A DNA stretch of 64,000 nt from assembly GCA_944388965.1 (NCBI GenBank), contig CALXKL010000002.1, forward strand, positions 1 through 64,000, read 5' to 3'. The notes under the pieces are model-generated. The model was not told where the DNA came from. It saw only the letters and a list, made by a program, of their open reading frames with translations, and made no database searches. The stretch comes from an uncultured Spirochaetales bacterium (GTDB lineage Bacteria > Spirochaetota > Spirochaetia > Sphaerochaetales > Sphaerochaetaceae). Of this stretch, positions 1 through 6,772 are shown piece after piece. Made by a program: the position numbers and the translations under genes. Positions within the stretch are counted from its first letter, which is position 1; each line of letters starts with the position of its first letter.

Positions 1-191
1 CCGGCAAAGCCGCTCCTGACGACTTTCGGATGGGCTGTCCCGCATTTGGGACAGATTTCCACACCATCTGTCGCCGCTGACATGTCCTCCGTCTGTTCGA
101 ATGAGGCCAGCAGCTCCTGCATCTTTGAGATCTGGTAGTCGTCGAGTCCAATCTCCTTCCTGAGATATTCGGCGAAACTGAGTTCTTCCAT
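1..191 (-). CDS. IS transposase N-terminus (cut by window edge)
   Basis: Only the first 63 codons lie in the window. The reading frame starts at an ATG preceded by a strong AGGAGG-like ribosome site. The N-terminal part is helical and acidic, followed by a CPKCGTAH zinc-ribbon half at about residues 49-56. This arrangement (short helical head, then CxxC zinc ribbon) is typical of the DNA-binding N-terminus of IS1595/ISXO2-like and related transposases. The catalytic domain would lie beyond the left edge, so family and intactness cannot be judged. No terminal inverted repeat could be recognised with confidence in the bases to its right. Confidence 0.5.
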   Translation of the reverse strand, partial: MEELSFAEYLRKEIGLDDYQISKMQELLASFEQTEDMSAATDGVEICPKCGTAHPKVVRSGFA

Positions 192-303
192 GGCCTTCCT
201 CCTGTCTGCATGCCTATTCTGACAGAAGAGGTGGGACATATATTGTCTTACTGGCGAGTCATGTCACCAAAGGCCAAATAAGAAATTAAAAATACAGAAA
301 AGG

Positions 304-489
304 CATACATCTTTCCCAGAGAATGCACGCCTCCTCATGTTGCATCACTTCCCTGATTCATTCAAGATTGTCGTAAGCGATACACAGGCTTATAAGCAGT
401 TCGGCAATTCTGTTGTTGTTCCATTGATGACAGCAGTAGCAGAGACTGTTGTGGCCAAAATGAATGAGCTTGAAAAGACAATCGATTGA
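304..489 (+). pseudogene. C-terminal remnant of a C5-cytosine DNA methyltransferase
   Basis: The frame ending at the TGA at 487-489 reads FPDSFKIVVSDTQAYKQFGN and then SVVVPL. This is the conserved motif IX-X end of C5-cytosine methyltransferases (M.HhaI has FGNSVV at the same place). Motif IX is already degenerate (FPENARLLML instead of the usual LTxREAARLQ). Nothing upstream encodes the catalytic PC or ENV motifs, and the next gene on the left is an oppositely oriented transposase. This is therefore a 3' scrap of a modification gene, probably cut off by the IS. No restriction-enzyme partner is visible. Confidence 0.75.
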
Positions 490-500
490 CAAATTTTGTC

Positions 501-552
501 TGGGCACATAGAATGGGCACATATGGTGGGCACACAGATTGGGCACACAAAA
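501..552 (+). repeat. 13-bp tandem repeat, four units
   Basis: Four contiguous 13-bp units each begin TGGGCACA and then vary (units start at 501, 514, 527 and 540). They lie just after the methyltransferase remnant, in an AT-rich stretch with no supported gene. A related TGGGCAGA doublet with about 12-bp spacing occurs in both arms of the nearby inverted repeat (about 787-806 and its mirror at 2253-2272). Confidence 0.8.
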
Positions 553-666
553 ACAACAAAGAGAGATAAAGGAGCTCAAAGAAATATAGACATTGGATGC
601 ACGAAAACACCTTGTATAATCAAGAATTAGCAAATGTTTTCAAAGAATTATAAAGAAAGATGTGCG

Positions 667-806
667 CACCTTGCCAAGGTGGATGTCGCGGGTCCGAGTC
701 CCGTCTTTCGCTTGAAGCCTAACTGGTTCTGATACAAGGAATCTGTTAGGCTTTTTCTTTAGATCCACCCTGCCCGGAGAGCCATTTGGGCAGACAAGTG
801 GGCAGA
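667..806 (+). repeat. 140-bp inverted repeat, left arm, with tRNA-Gly 3' half
   Basis: This arm matches the reverse complement of 2253-2392. The first 109 bp differ at one position; the rest is more diverged but alignable at the same spacing. Bases 667-712 equal the 3' half of tRNA-Gly(GCC) from the anticodon stem to the discriminator base, and 713-765 duplicate the tRNA operon terminator. The copy lacks the D-arm and 5' acceptor strand and cannot make a functional tRNA. Confidence 0.85.
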
Positions 807-808
807 TA

Positions 809-985
809 AAAGAATACAAATCGGCCTTTACATGGAAACAGCCAGTTCCGGAATTCAGGGAGGAGTTAGCTGCCGCATCTGGAAAAGATGCCAGAATAAA
901 TCTCACGAAGTTTGGTTCGTATATCACCCTGCTTGATAAGAGAAAAGGCATAACGAGAGCTCGAAGACTTAAGAAGGAGGTTTGA
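809..985 (+). pseudogene. RelE/HigB-type toxin remnant (internal deletion)
   Basis: The frame reads an N-terminal piece resembling RelE/ParE-superfamily toxins of the phage Gp49/HigB type (WKQPVPEFREELAAASGKDA followed by a helix ending YITLL). It then jumps to a short basic tail, ITRARRLKKEV, that looks like the end of the same family. The central strands carrying the RNase residues are missing, consistent with an internal deletion. The stop is followed 3 nt later by the ATG of an XRE antitoxin, the usual toxin-antitoxin order for this family. A second, more decayed copy lies at 2081-2240. Confidence 0.55.
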
Positions 986-988
986 ATC

Positions 989-1289
989 ATGAACGATGCA
1001 ATCAGAAAATATGAAAGTTCCATCGGTGATGATATCAACGATGTTTTCGACAGGATCTTCAGCAAAGAGGAAAAGGCAGAGCTTGATCTTATAGTCCAGC
1101 TGATGGAAGAAGTGATCAAGACAAGGAAATAAAAAAGGACTTACACAGAAGGATCTCGGAAAGCTCTGTGGACTCACGCAATCATCCATTGCCAGGCTTG
1201 AAAATGGTACCTTATCCCCCTCAATATCCACAGTGACCAGGGTGCTATCTACTCTTGGCAAAAGATTGTACGTTGGGAACTTGACATAG
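989..1289 (+). pseudogene. XRE/HigA-type antitoxin, frameshifted
   Basis: The first 47 codons (ATG 989, stop TAA 1130-1132) read a helical N-terminus ending VIKTRK. One base out of frame, starting in the A-rich run at about 1127-1136, the sequence continues as a textbook HTH_XRE domain (KGLTQKDLGKLCGLTQSSIA, RLENGTLSPS) to a TAG at 1287-1289. Removing one base joins the two parts into a protein of about 98 aa. A GGAGG ribosome site lies just before the ATG. This is the antitoxin partner of the deleted toxin upstream, so the whole pair appears dead. Confidence 0.7.
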
Positions 1290-1339
1290 GAAAACTCTTT
1301 GTAAGGTATCCCACATTCCTCAACCCCTAATGGCATGTT

Positions 1340-1699
1340 CTACAGTCGCTGCTTCATCTTCATGAGCTTTTTGTCGAACGATAAGAAGTCATTCCCTTCT
1401 TCCCGAAATCCAGAAAGCATCAGACAGTCGACATAGTCCAGGCCTGTGCGCGCATATAGCTCCAGTGCTCCAAGTATCACGTCCGCATGATCCACATGGA
1501 CATCCTCAAGCATATTCGCTATCGCACTCGCGACCTCATTCCTCCCGATTCTGTACACCTTGTCGAGAACATACACCACTTCAGGTATCACTTCCGCATA
1601 GGTGCTCGCACCGGCCCTTATGGCCTCGACTGCCATCTCCGACTGCTCAGGAATATCATCGAGGATGTATCTGAGGAGATAATTCGTATCCAGATACAT
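1340..1699 (-). CDS. vapC: VapC-type PIN-domain toxin
   Basis: A PIN-domain RNase of 119 aa, the usual size for VapC. The four acidic active-site residues are visible: D4 (MYLDTN), E40 (IPEVVY), D91 (DYVDCL) and D109 (SFDKKL). I chose the ATG at 1699 because an AAAGGA ribosome site sits 8 nt before it, inside the end of vapB, and the vapB stop ends one base upstream. A longer frame to 1729 overlaps vapB without gain. VapC toxins cleave tRNA or rRNA and are held inactive by the VapB encoded just upstream. The gene looks intact, unlike the neighbouring toxin-antitoxin remnants. Confidence 0.9.
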   Translation of the reverse strand: MYLDTNYLLRYILDDIPEQSEMAVEAIRAGASTYAEVIPEVVYVLDKVYRIGRNEVASAIANMLEDVHVDHADVILGALELYARTGLDYVDCLMLSGFREEGNDFLSFDKKLMKMKQRL

Positions 1700-1700
1700 G

Positions 1701-1970
1701 TCAGTGTCCTTTTTTTCCGAACCGCTCATCCATCGCCCGTGCGAACGCCTCGCCTTCCTGAGCTCTCAATGCGGGGTCGGCATACTGGCGAAGCTGGCCG
1801 AACCCCTTGAGCTCGCCCCTTTCCTTCTTTTTCCTCTGCAAAATGATGTCGCCGTTCAGTGTCCTTCTCAACTCCACCTTGTCACCTTCGACAATACCAG
1901 ATGCCTCAGCGAGGCTCGCAGGTATCCGTATGCCGAGAGAGTTACCCCATCTTGATACAGTAGCCAGCAT
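1701..1970 (-). CDS. vapB: VapB-type antitoxin (AbrB/SpoVT fold)
   Basis: An 89-aa protein with an N-terminal swapped-hairpin AbrB DNA-binding domain (WGNSLGIRIPASLAEASGI, then GDKVEL, residues about 5-35). A charged, flexible C-terminus follows that would wrap the toxin (RKKKERGELKGF and onward). The ATG at 1970 is preceded by GGAGG at good spacing; the upstream in-frame ATGs lie inside the operator. One base separates it from vapC, so the pair is translationally coupled. VapB normally represses the operon together with VapC, and the palindromic ATATACA/TGTATAT sites just upstream fit that. Confidence 0.9.
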   Translation of the reverse strand: MLATVSRWGNSLGIRIPASLAEASGIVEGDKVELRRTLNGDIILQRKKKERGELKGFGQLRQYADPALRAQEGEAFARAMDERFGKKGH

Positions 1971-1980
1971 GTGATCCTCC

Positions 1981-2008
1981 ATATACAATGTATATCAATG
2001 ATGTATAT
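1981..2008. promoter_or_regulatory. Probable VapB(C) operator
   Basis: A near-perfect palindrome, ATATACAATGTATAT at 1981-1995, is followed by a further half-site ATGTATAT at 2001-2008. The sites begin 11 bp before the vapB start codon, where AbrB-type antitoxins bind to autorepress their operons. Function is inferred from position and symmetry. Confidence 0.6.
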
Positions 2009-2080
2009 CCGTCAAATTCAAGAGTCACAAAGTGGATCCAAAAAGAAAACTGCCCTAGCCAAGTGTCAAATGGGTAGATA

Positions 2081-2240
2081 AAAGAAGAATTCAAATCGGT
2101 CTTTTCAGGGAAACAGCCAGTTCTGGAATTCATGGAGGAGTTGGCTGCTTCATCTGGAAAAGATGCTGGAATCAATCACAAGAAGATTGTTTCGTATATC
2201 ACCCAACATAATTGTGCAAGAGCCATTTGACATAGGAAAA
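2081..2240 (+). pseudogene. Second toxin-antitoxin remnant
   Basis: The frame at 2081-2230 reads KQPVLEFMEELAASSGKDAG followed by KKIVSYIT, a clear diverged copy of the toxin N-terminus at 809-930. It then breaks off, and the bases TTGACATAGGAAAA at 2227-2240 match the 3' end of the XRE antitoxin (1281-1294). This copy therefore lost everything between mid-toxin and the antitoxin stop. It lies in the same orientation as the first copy, on the other side of vapBC. Confidence 0.55.
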
Positions 2241-2252
2241 TGATCAATGTCT

Positions 2253-2392
2253 TCTGCCCACTTGTCTGCCCATATGGCTTCATGGGCAGGGTGGATCTAA
2301 AGAAAAAGCCTAACAGATTCCTTGTATCAGAATCAGTTAGGCTTCAAGCGAAAGACGGGACTCGGACCCGCGACATCCACCTTGGCAAGGTG
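2253..2392 (-). repeat. 140-bp inverted repeat, right arm
   Basis: This is the mirror copy of 667-806. It overlaps the intact tRNA-Gly gene and the tRNA operon terminator, so it is probably the original and the left arm the duplicate. The two arms bracket vapBC and both wrecked toxin-antitoxin copies. Confidence 0.85.
2296..2344 (-). terminator. Terminator of the tRNA operon
   Basis: On the minus strand, GCCTAAC and GTTAGGC form a 7-bp stem (2336-2342 with 2308-2314) followed by a TTTTTCTTT tract, directly after tRNA-Gly. It has the form of a rho-independent terminator with a 21-nt loop. Confidence 0.75.
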
Positions 2393-2418
2393 GAGCTCTA
2401 CCACTGAGCTACTTTCGC
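2347..2418 (-). tRNA. tRNA-Gly(GCC)
   Basis: A 72-nt cloverleaf: acceptor GCGAAAG pairs CTTTCGC, discriminator T, anticodon stem CCACC/GGTGG with loop TTGCCAA (anticodon GCC). CCA is not encoded. It is the last of five tRNAs transcribed leftward; its 3' half is duplicated in inverted orientation at 667-712. Confidence 0.95.
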
Positions 2419-2453
2419 ATTTCAGGCGTACATCGTTAGAAGTCTGTCCTGTA

Positions 2454-2534
2454 TGCGAGAGGCGGGACTTGAACCCGCACATCCGAGATACTAGAACCTA
2501 AATCTAGCGTGTCTGCCAATTCCACCACTCTCGC
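2454..2534 (-). tRNA. tRNA-Leu(TAG)
   Basis: An 81-nt class II tRNA with a long variable arm. Acceptor GCGAGAG pairs CTCTCGC, discriminator A, anticodon loop TTTAGGT (anticodon TAG). CCA is not encoded. Confidence 0.95.
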
Positions 2535-2543
2535 GATGGGTCC

Positions 2544-2616
2544 TGAGCCGCAAAGGGATCGAACCTTTGACCCGCAGATTAAGAGTCTGCTGCTCTACCA
2601 GCTGAGCTAGCGGCCC
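2544..2616 (-). tRNA. tRNA-Lys(CTT)
   Basis: A 73-nt cloverleaf with acceptor GGGCCGC pairing GCGGCTC (one G-T pair), discriminator A, and anticodon loop CTCTTAA (anticodon CTT). CCA is not encoded. Confidence 0.95.
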
Positions 2617-2626
2617 AATTGTCTCC

Positions 2627-2699
2627 TGCGCCCGGCAGGACTCGAACCTGCAACCTGCGGATTCGAAGTCCGACGCTCTATCCGTTGAGCTACGAGCGC
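2627..2699 (-). tRNA. tRNA-Arg(TCG)
   Basis: A 73-nt cloverleaf with acceptor GCGCTCG pairing CGGGCGC, discriminator A, and anticodon loop CTTCGAA (anticodon TCG). Confidence 0.93.
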
Positions 2700-2721
2700 A
2701 TGTCTTTCCGAAGAAAGAAGT

Positions 2722-2795
2722 GGGTGGAAGAAGGGGTTCGAACCCTCGACAACCAGATCCACAATCTGGCGCTCTACCACTGAACTACTTCCACC
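2722..2795 (-). tRNA. tRNA-His(GTG)
   Basis: A 74-nt gene including the extra 5' G that pairs with discriminator C. Acceptor GTGGAAG pairs CTTCCAC, and the anticodon is GTG. It is the first gene of the tRNA operon. Confidence 0.95.
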
Positions 2796-2842
2796 ATTTA
2801 TGCGAAGCAGTCGGTGTTACACCAACGCAATCAACGTTGCTT

Positions 2843-2871
2843 AATATTGCAGAATGCAGGACTTTTGTCAA
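2843..2871 (-). promoter_or_regulatory. Promoter of the tRNA operon
   Basis: On the minus strand, a perfect -35 TTGACA (complement at 2866-2871), a 17-bp spacer and a -10 AATATT (2843-2848) lie about 48 bp before tRNA-His. Confidence 0.7.
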
Positions 2872-2936
2872 TATTCGAGCCCAACATTTTTGACAAATTC
2901 AATCCGCATGCATTCATCTCCTTGACCTGCAACAAG

Positions 2937-3884
2937 TTAGAGGTCGACCCTGTTGAGCTTTTCCCCCTTCAGGAAGGCCTCCAGATTGTCCTCGACTATT
3001 GAAAGGAGCCTTCGCCTGGTCTCCAACGGCGCCCAGGCGATGTGTGGCGTGATGATGCTTGCCGGATGCATCGCGAGTCTGCTCCCGCCACGAGGCGGCT
3101 CCACGTCCAGCACATCGGCGCAGTAGCGGGAGAGTCTGCCGGACTCCAGCGCCCTGATCACGGCATCCTCTTCCACCAGCGGACCGCGCGATGCGTTGAT
3201 CAATATGGCACCGGGCTTCACCCTGGACAGGCTTTCGTCGCAGACGATGCCCCTGGTCTGGGCGTTCAGAGGACAGTGGAGCGTGATGATGTCGCTTGTG
3301 GACATGAGGGTGTCCAGGTCCACGGCCTTAACCCCTTCCATTCTAGAGTGCGGGGAGGACGAGACGACGTCCATCGCGAAGGCCTTCGCAATCGAGGCGA
3401 CACGCCGTCCGATGTTGCCAAGCCCGACTATGCCGAGCCTCTTGCCAGCAAGTTCGAACAGAGGCGTCTTCCAGTAGCAGAAAGTGTCGCTTCTCTCCCA
3501 CTGCCCCTCCTTCACGCTTTTGTCGTGAAGGGCGACCGCGTTGGACACCTCCAGGATGAATGCGAACACGTGCTGGGCCACGGCATCCGTGCTGTACGAT
3601 GGGATGTTCGTCACTGCGATGCCGAGCTCGCGTGCGGCTTCAATATCTATGATGTTGTATCCGGTCGCCGTGACTCCGATGTACTTCAGGGAGGCAAGAG
3701 CCTCCATCCTCCGTCTGTCGAACGGCACCTTGTTGGTGATCACGACCTGTCTGCCGGCGCATCTGTCCAGCACCAGGTCATCCGGCGTGTTGTCATGAAC
3801 TTCGAAATCGGCCATCTCCATGAGACGGTCGAAGGACAGGTCGCCCGGGTTCAGGGCCTTTGCATCGAGAACGACACCTTTCAT
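2937..3884 (-). CDS. D-2-hydroxyacid dehydrogenase (glycerate dehydrogenase-like)
   Basis: A 315-aa NAD-dependent D-2-hydroxyacid dehydrogenase, normal length for the glycerate/hydroxypyruvate reductase group. The Rossmann motif GLGNIG is at 154-159, and the catalytic residues are R233 (NASRGPL), E262 (DVLDVEP) and H281 (ITPHIAW). The substrate cannot be fixed from sequence; hydroxypyruvate/glycerate fits best because the overall layout resembles HprA rather than lactate dehydrogenase or SerA (no ACT domain). The ribosome site before the ATG is weak. The gene stands alone between the tRNA operon and the flavodoxin gene, reading leftward. Confidence 0.85.
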   Translation of the reverse strand: MKGVVLDAKALNPGDLSFDRLMEMADFEVHDNTPDDLVLDRCAGRQVVITNKVPFDRRRMEALASLKYIGVTATGYNIIDIEAARELGIAVTNIPSYSTDAVAQHVFAFILEVSNAVALHDKSVKEGQWERSDTFCYWKTPLFELAGKRLGIVGLGNIGRRVASIAKAFAMDVVSSSPHSRMEGVKAVDLDTLMSTSDIITLHCPLNAQTRGIVCDESLSRVKPGAILINASRGPLVEEDAVIRALESGRLSRYCADVLDVEPPRGGSRLAMHPASIITPHIAWAPLETRRRLLSIVEDNLEAFLKGEKLNRVDL

Positions 3885-4061
3885 CTTCCATCCGGCCGGC
3901 GGCAGGCAGGCCGGTCCTCCTTCACATATTTGTAGAAGGAAGTCTAGAGCATTTCACCCCGGTTGGGAAACCATATCGGAGGATTGGGAGAACAAAGACG
4001 GGAGGCGTCGCTCATGTCATGGAAAAAGAGGATGTGGACACCTCCCGCCAAAGAACCGCCA

Positions 4062-4484
4062 TCACTCCAGCAGACTGTCGGCAAGAGCCTCGAGGGCCCT
4101 GCAGGCTTCGTCGTCCGGTGCCTCCTGTGCGATTACAGGATCATGGACAAGCACTGCGCCATCGTCCATGCATCGCTGAGCCCAGGAGCGCATCCATTCG
4201 CCATCTCCCCAGCCATAGGATCCGAACAGAGCCACCGGCTTTCCCTTCAATCCTGCCTCTATCGCGCTGAAGGCGGGTTCGAACGTGTCCTCCTCGAGGA
4301 CCTCCTGACCCATCGCCGGACAGCCGAACGCGATTGCGTCGTATCCGTCCGGTGAAGCGAACGTGTCACATCCCAGATCGTATACGTCCAGTTCGCACCT
4401 GCCCTTCAGCGAGGCGATGACCACATCCGCCATTGCGCCCGTGTTCCCGGTAAGGGAAATGTAGACAACCGCTATCTTCTTCAT
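4062..4484 (-). CDS. Flavodoxin
   Basis: A short-chain flavodoxin of 140 aa. The FMN-phosphate loop SLTGNTGAMA is near the N-terminus (about residues 10-19), and the isoalloxazine-contact loops follow (GCPAMG, then FGSYGWGDGEWM). It carries one or two electrons in place of ferredoxin, often under iron limitation. I chose the ATG at 4484, just after an AGGAGGTG; a GTG at 4490 overlaps that ribosome site. It sits 33 bp downstream of a DUF3793 gene in the same direction. That pairing is recurrent in anaerobes and suggests a shared, possibly iron-linked, function. Confidence 0.9.
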   Translation of the reverse strand: MKKIAVVYISLTGNTGAMADVVIASLKGRCELDVYDLGCDTFASPDGYDAIAFGCPAMGQEVLEEDTFEPAFSAIEAGLKGKPVALFGSYGWGDGEWMRSWAQRCMDDGAVLVHDPVIAQEAPDDEACRALEALADSLLE

Positions 4485-4517
4485 GAACACCTCCTGTATC
4501 CAAGTCGATTCCTCATC

Positions 4518-5051
4518 TCATACCGCGCACAGATCCTCGATCGGGACCCCCGTATCAAACAGGTCCAGCATGCATCGCGTACAGTCTGAAAACATCCTCT
4601 CGAGTCTCATTCCGCCCTCTATGTCGTGGTACATCTTCCACATTCCGCTGTGTCTGAAACCCCGACCACCCTTCTCGATGAAGGACAGTACGTCCTCCAC
4701 CGGATAGCCCAGGAAGAAGCCGATCTCATGCGGGAACGACGACCTTTCCAGCCGCCGGCCCAGAGTCCTCAGACAATGCGTAAGATCCTCCGTCTCATAG
4801 CCCAGCTGCGAGAGATGTCCCTTCACCCTCCGGTCTGAAAGTATCCGCTTCAAAGCCCATGGCCGATAGACGAAAAGCAGCGGACATCCGTGTGCATTAC
4901 AAAAGAAGCGGAAGCCGACACCCTTTGACGCCAGTCTCGCCAGAGTCCCGGCAAGATCGCCGCAGGCGAACTTCAGGCATACCAGCGAAGAGCTCTTGAG
5001 CCCTGCCAGAGTAGGGGCGCAATGTCTTATGATCAGCGTCTCGGGTGTCAA
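4518..5051 (-). CDS. DUF3793 family protein
   Basis: The protein (177 aa from the chosen start) matches DUF3793 by its signature order: HCAPTLAGLKSSSLVCL at the N-terminus, a central LLFVYRPWALKRIL block, then FPHEIGFFLGYPVEDVLSFI and a Cys-containing C-terminus (SDCTRCML). The biochemical role is unknown; the family is usually next to flavodoxin or iron-transport genes, as here. I chose the TTG at 5051 because a GGAGGT ribosome site lies 6 nt before it and the protein then begins directly at the family core. A longer TTG frame to 5105 lacks a ribosome site. Confidence 0.8.
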   Translation of the reverse strand: MTPETLIIRHCAPTLAGLKSSSLVCLKFACGDLAGTLARLASKGVGFRFFCNAHGCPLLFVYRPWALKRILSDRRVKGHLSQLGYETEDLTHCLRTLGRRLERSSFPHEIGFFLGYPVEDVLSFIEKGGRGFRHSGMWKMYHDIEGGMRLERMFSDCTRCMLDLFDTGVPIEDLCAV

Positions 5052-5136
5052 GCTTCGACCTCCGTCTTCCTTTTTCCGGCCTTCCCATGGTCCCCTCGAT
5101 GGCAATATCTGAAAAAGAAGGAGTCGGGTTCCATAA

Positions 5137-5152
5137 GTTAGCCTGTGCTAAC
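5137..5152. promoter_or_regulatory. Palindromic operator candidate before DUF3793/flavodoxin
   Basis: GTTAGC-CTGT-GCTAAC is a perfect 6-bp inverted repeat with a 4-bp centre. The GTTAG/CTAAC half-sites resemble metal-dependent DtxR/IdeR-type boxes. It lies 86 bp upstream of the chosen DUF3793 start. The regulator is an inference; only the symmetry is seen. Confidence 0.4.
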
Positions 5153-5413
5153 TATTACATGAAACAGGACTCTCTTTCTACAGCCATTTTTGCCACATCG
5201 GACATGATCGAACCGAAATCCTTATCATGCAAGGATTTGTACAATATTCCGGAATTTATCGGATTGCACTAGCCTAGTTGCCTCAACACTGCTATCATCA
5301 AGTCGCGATGAACACATCGCCCTGCCCTGCCGTCGGCAGAGGAAGGGAGGATGCATCGCACAGCGCTTAGAAGAGCAAAGGTCAAGATATGGAATAAGGA
5401 AGCAAGGAAAGGA
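5153..5413. other. Intergenic region before the dat gene
   Basis: No gene is supported here. It holds an inverted repeat AAATCCTT/AAGGATTT (5216-5223 with 5231-5238, 7-nt loop) that could be a weak hairpin or operator. A longer open frame from 5351 into the aminotransferase gene lacks a ribosome site. I could not pick a convincing -35/-10 pair for the downstream operon. Confidence 0.5.
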
Positions 5414-6772
5414 ATGGACGAGAACATGATGACCAACAAGTACTTCACGGACCGTCAGAGCGACTTCGAGTCCTCTGCGCGCAGCTACCCCAGGAAGTTC
5501 CCCTTCGCCCTCAGGAAGGCAAAGGGCTCATGGGTCGAGGACGTCGAAGGCAACAGGTACCTGGATTTCCTGTGTGGTGCGGGAACCCTGGCACTGGGCC
5601 ACAACGACGACGAGGTGAACAGGGCGATGATGGACCTCATCGCGAGCGACGCCCCTCTGCACACTCTCGACCTGACGACGCCGGTGAAGGACCGTTTCGT
5701 CCAGACCATACTCGACAACCTGCCCGGACATCTGGCCCAGGATGCGAAGATACAGTTCTGCTCCCCCTCCGGGACCGATGCAACCGATGCGGCCATAAAG
5801 CTGTGCAAGACGGCCACAGGACGTTCCACTGTCATCGCGTTCTCCGGCGGCTATCACGGAATGGGACACGGAGCACTCGCCCTCACTGGCAACCTCAACG
5901 CGAAGAACCATGTGGCGAACCTCATGCCGGGTGTCCAGTTCATGCCCTATCCCTACTCCTACCGCTGTCCTTTCGGAATCGGGGGAGATGCGGGAGTCGA
6001 TGCATGCTGCGCCTATTTCGAGAGGATGCTGAAGGATCCCGAGAGCGGAGTCACCAGACCGGCCGCCGTGATCATAGAGCCGATCCAGGGAGAAGGCGGC
6101 GTGATCCCCGCTCCGGCGAAGTTCCTGCAGACCATCAGAAGGGTCACGCTCGAACTCGACATCCCGATGATCTGCGACGAGATCCAGTGCGGCATGGGCC
6201 GCTCGGGCCGTCTGTTCGCATTCGAGCATGCAGGAATCGTGCCTGATGTCATCCTGGCATCCAAGGCCATCGGAGGAAGCCAGCCCATGGCCGTGGTCAT
6301 CTACGACAGGAAGCTGGACAAGTGGACGGCCGGTGCGCATGCAGGCACGTTCCGCGGCAACCAGCTGGCGATGGCCGCCGGCACAGTCGTGCTCCAGCGT
6401 GTGACCAGGAAGGAGTTCCTGGACGACGTCACCAGGAAGGGCGGATACATCAAGGACGCCCTCCTCCGCCTCCAGAAGGAGGTCTCCATCATAGGCGATG
6501 TGCGTGGCATGGGGCTCATGCTCGGCGTGGAGTTCGTCGATCCGACCGGAGACCGGGATATCATGGGCCATCCCCAGCCCAGCGGCGAGATCGCCGCACG
6601 CGTCCAGCACATGTGCTTCGAGAACAGGCTCGTCATGGAGAAGGGAGGCAGGAACGGCTCCGTCATGAGATGCCTGTGCGCTCTCAACGTGACGGATGAG
6701 GAGATCGACACTATGCTTTCCATCTTCTCCAAGGTGGTAAGGGAGATCGACGGGGATGTCGCATCGAGATAG
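5414..6772 (+). CDS. dat: Diaminobutyrate--2-oxoglutarate 4-aminotransferase
   Basis: A class III PLP aminotransferase of 452 aa. It has the phosphate-binding SGTDATDAAIKL (119-130), GGYHGMGHG (145-153), cofactor Asp D255 in CDEIQ and the Schiff-base lysine K284 in ILASKAIGG. It converts L-aspartate semialdehyde plus glutamate to L-2,4-diaminobutyrate. The assignment over ectB-type enzymes rests mainly on the overlapping diaminobutyrate decarboxylase gene. The ATG at 5414 has AAGGAAAGG just upstream; a 21-codon longer frame from 5351 has no ribosome site. It ends 17 nt inside the next gene, so the two are translationally coupled. Confidence 0.87.
   Translation: MDENMMTNKYFTDRQSDFESSARSYPRKFPFALRKAKGSWVEDVEGNRYLDFLCGAGTLALGHNDDEVNRAMMDLIASDAPLHTLDLTTPVKDRFVQTILDNLPGHLAQDAKIQFCSPSGTDATDAAIKLCKTATGRSTVIAFSGGYHGMGHGALALTGNLNAKNHVANLMPGVQFMPYPYSYRCPFGIGGDAGVDACCAYFERMLKDPESGVTRPAAVIIEPIQGEGGVIPAPAKFLQTIRRVTLELDIPMICDEIQCGMGRSGRLFAFEHAGIVPDVILASKAIGGSQPMAVVIYDRKLDKWTAGAHAGTFRGNQLAMAAGTVVLQRVTRKEFLDDVTRKGGYIKDALLRLQKEVSIIGDVRGMGLMLGVEFVDPTGDRDIMGHPQPSGEIAARVQHMCFENRLVMEKGGRNGSVMRCLCALNVTDEEIDTMLSIFSKVVREIDGDVASR

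Noticed and set aside
501-552. CRISPR array
   Set aside because: The units are 13 bp, contiguous and without spacers; no cas genes are near. No other spaced direct repeats were seen in the window.
3885-4061. Terminator between flavodoxin and the hydroxyacid dehydrogenase
   Set aside because: GGGAGG/CCTCCC complementarity spans a loop of over 30 nt with no T-tract; too weak to call.
5351-5413. 21-codon N-terminal extension of the diaminobutyrate aminotransferase
   Set aside because: No ribosome site at 5351, basic non-family sequence, and a good AAGGAAAGG site at the ATG 5414.
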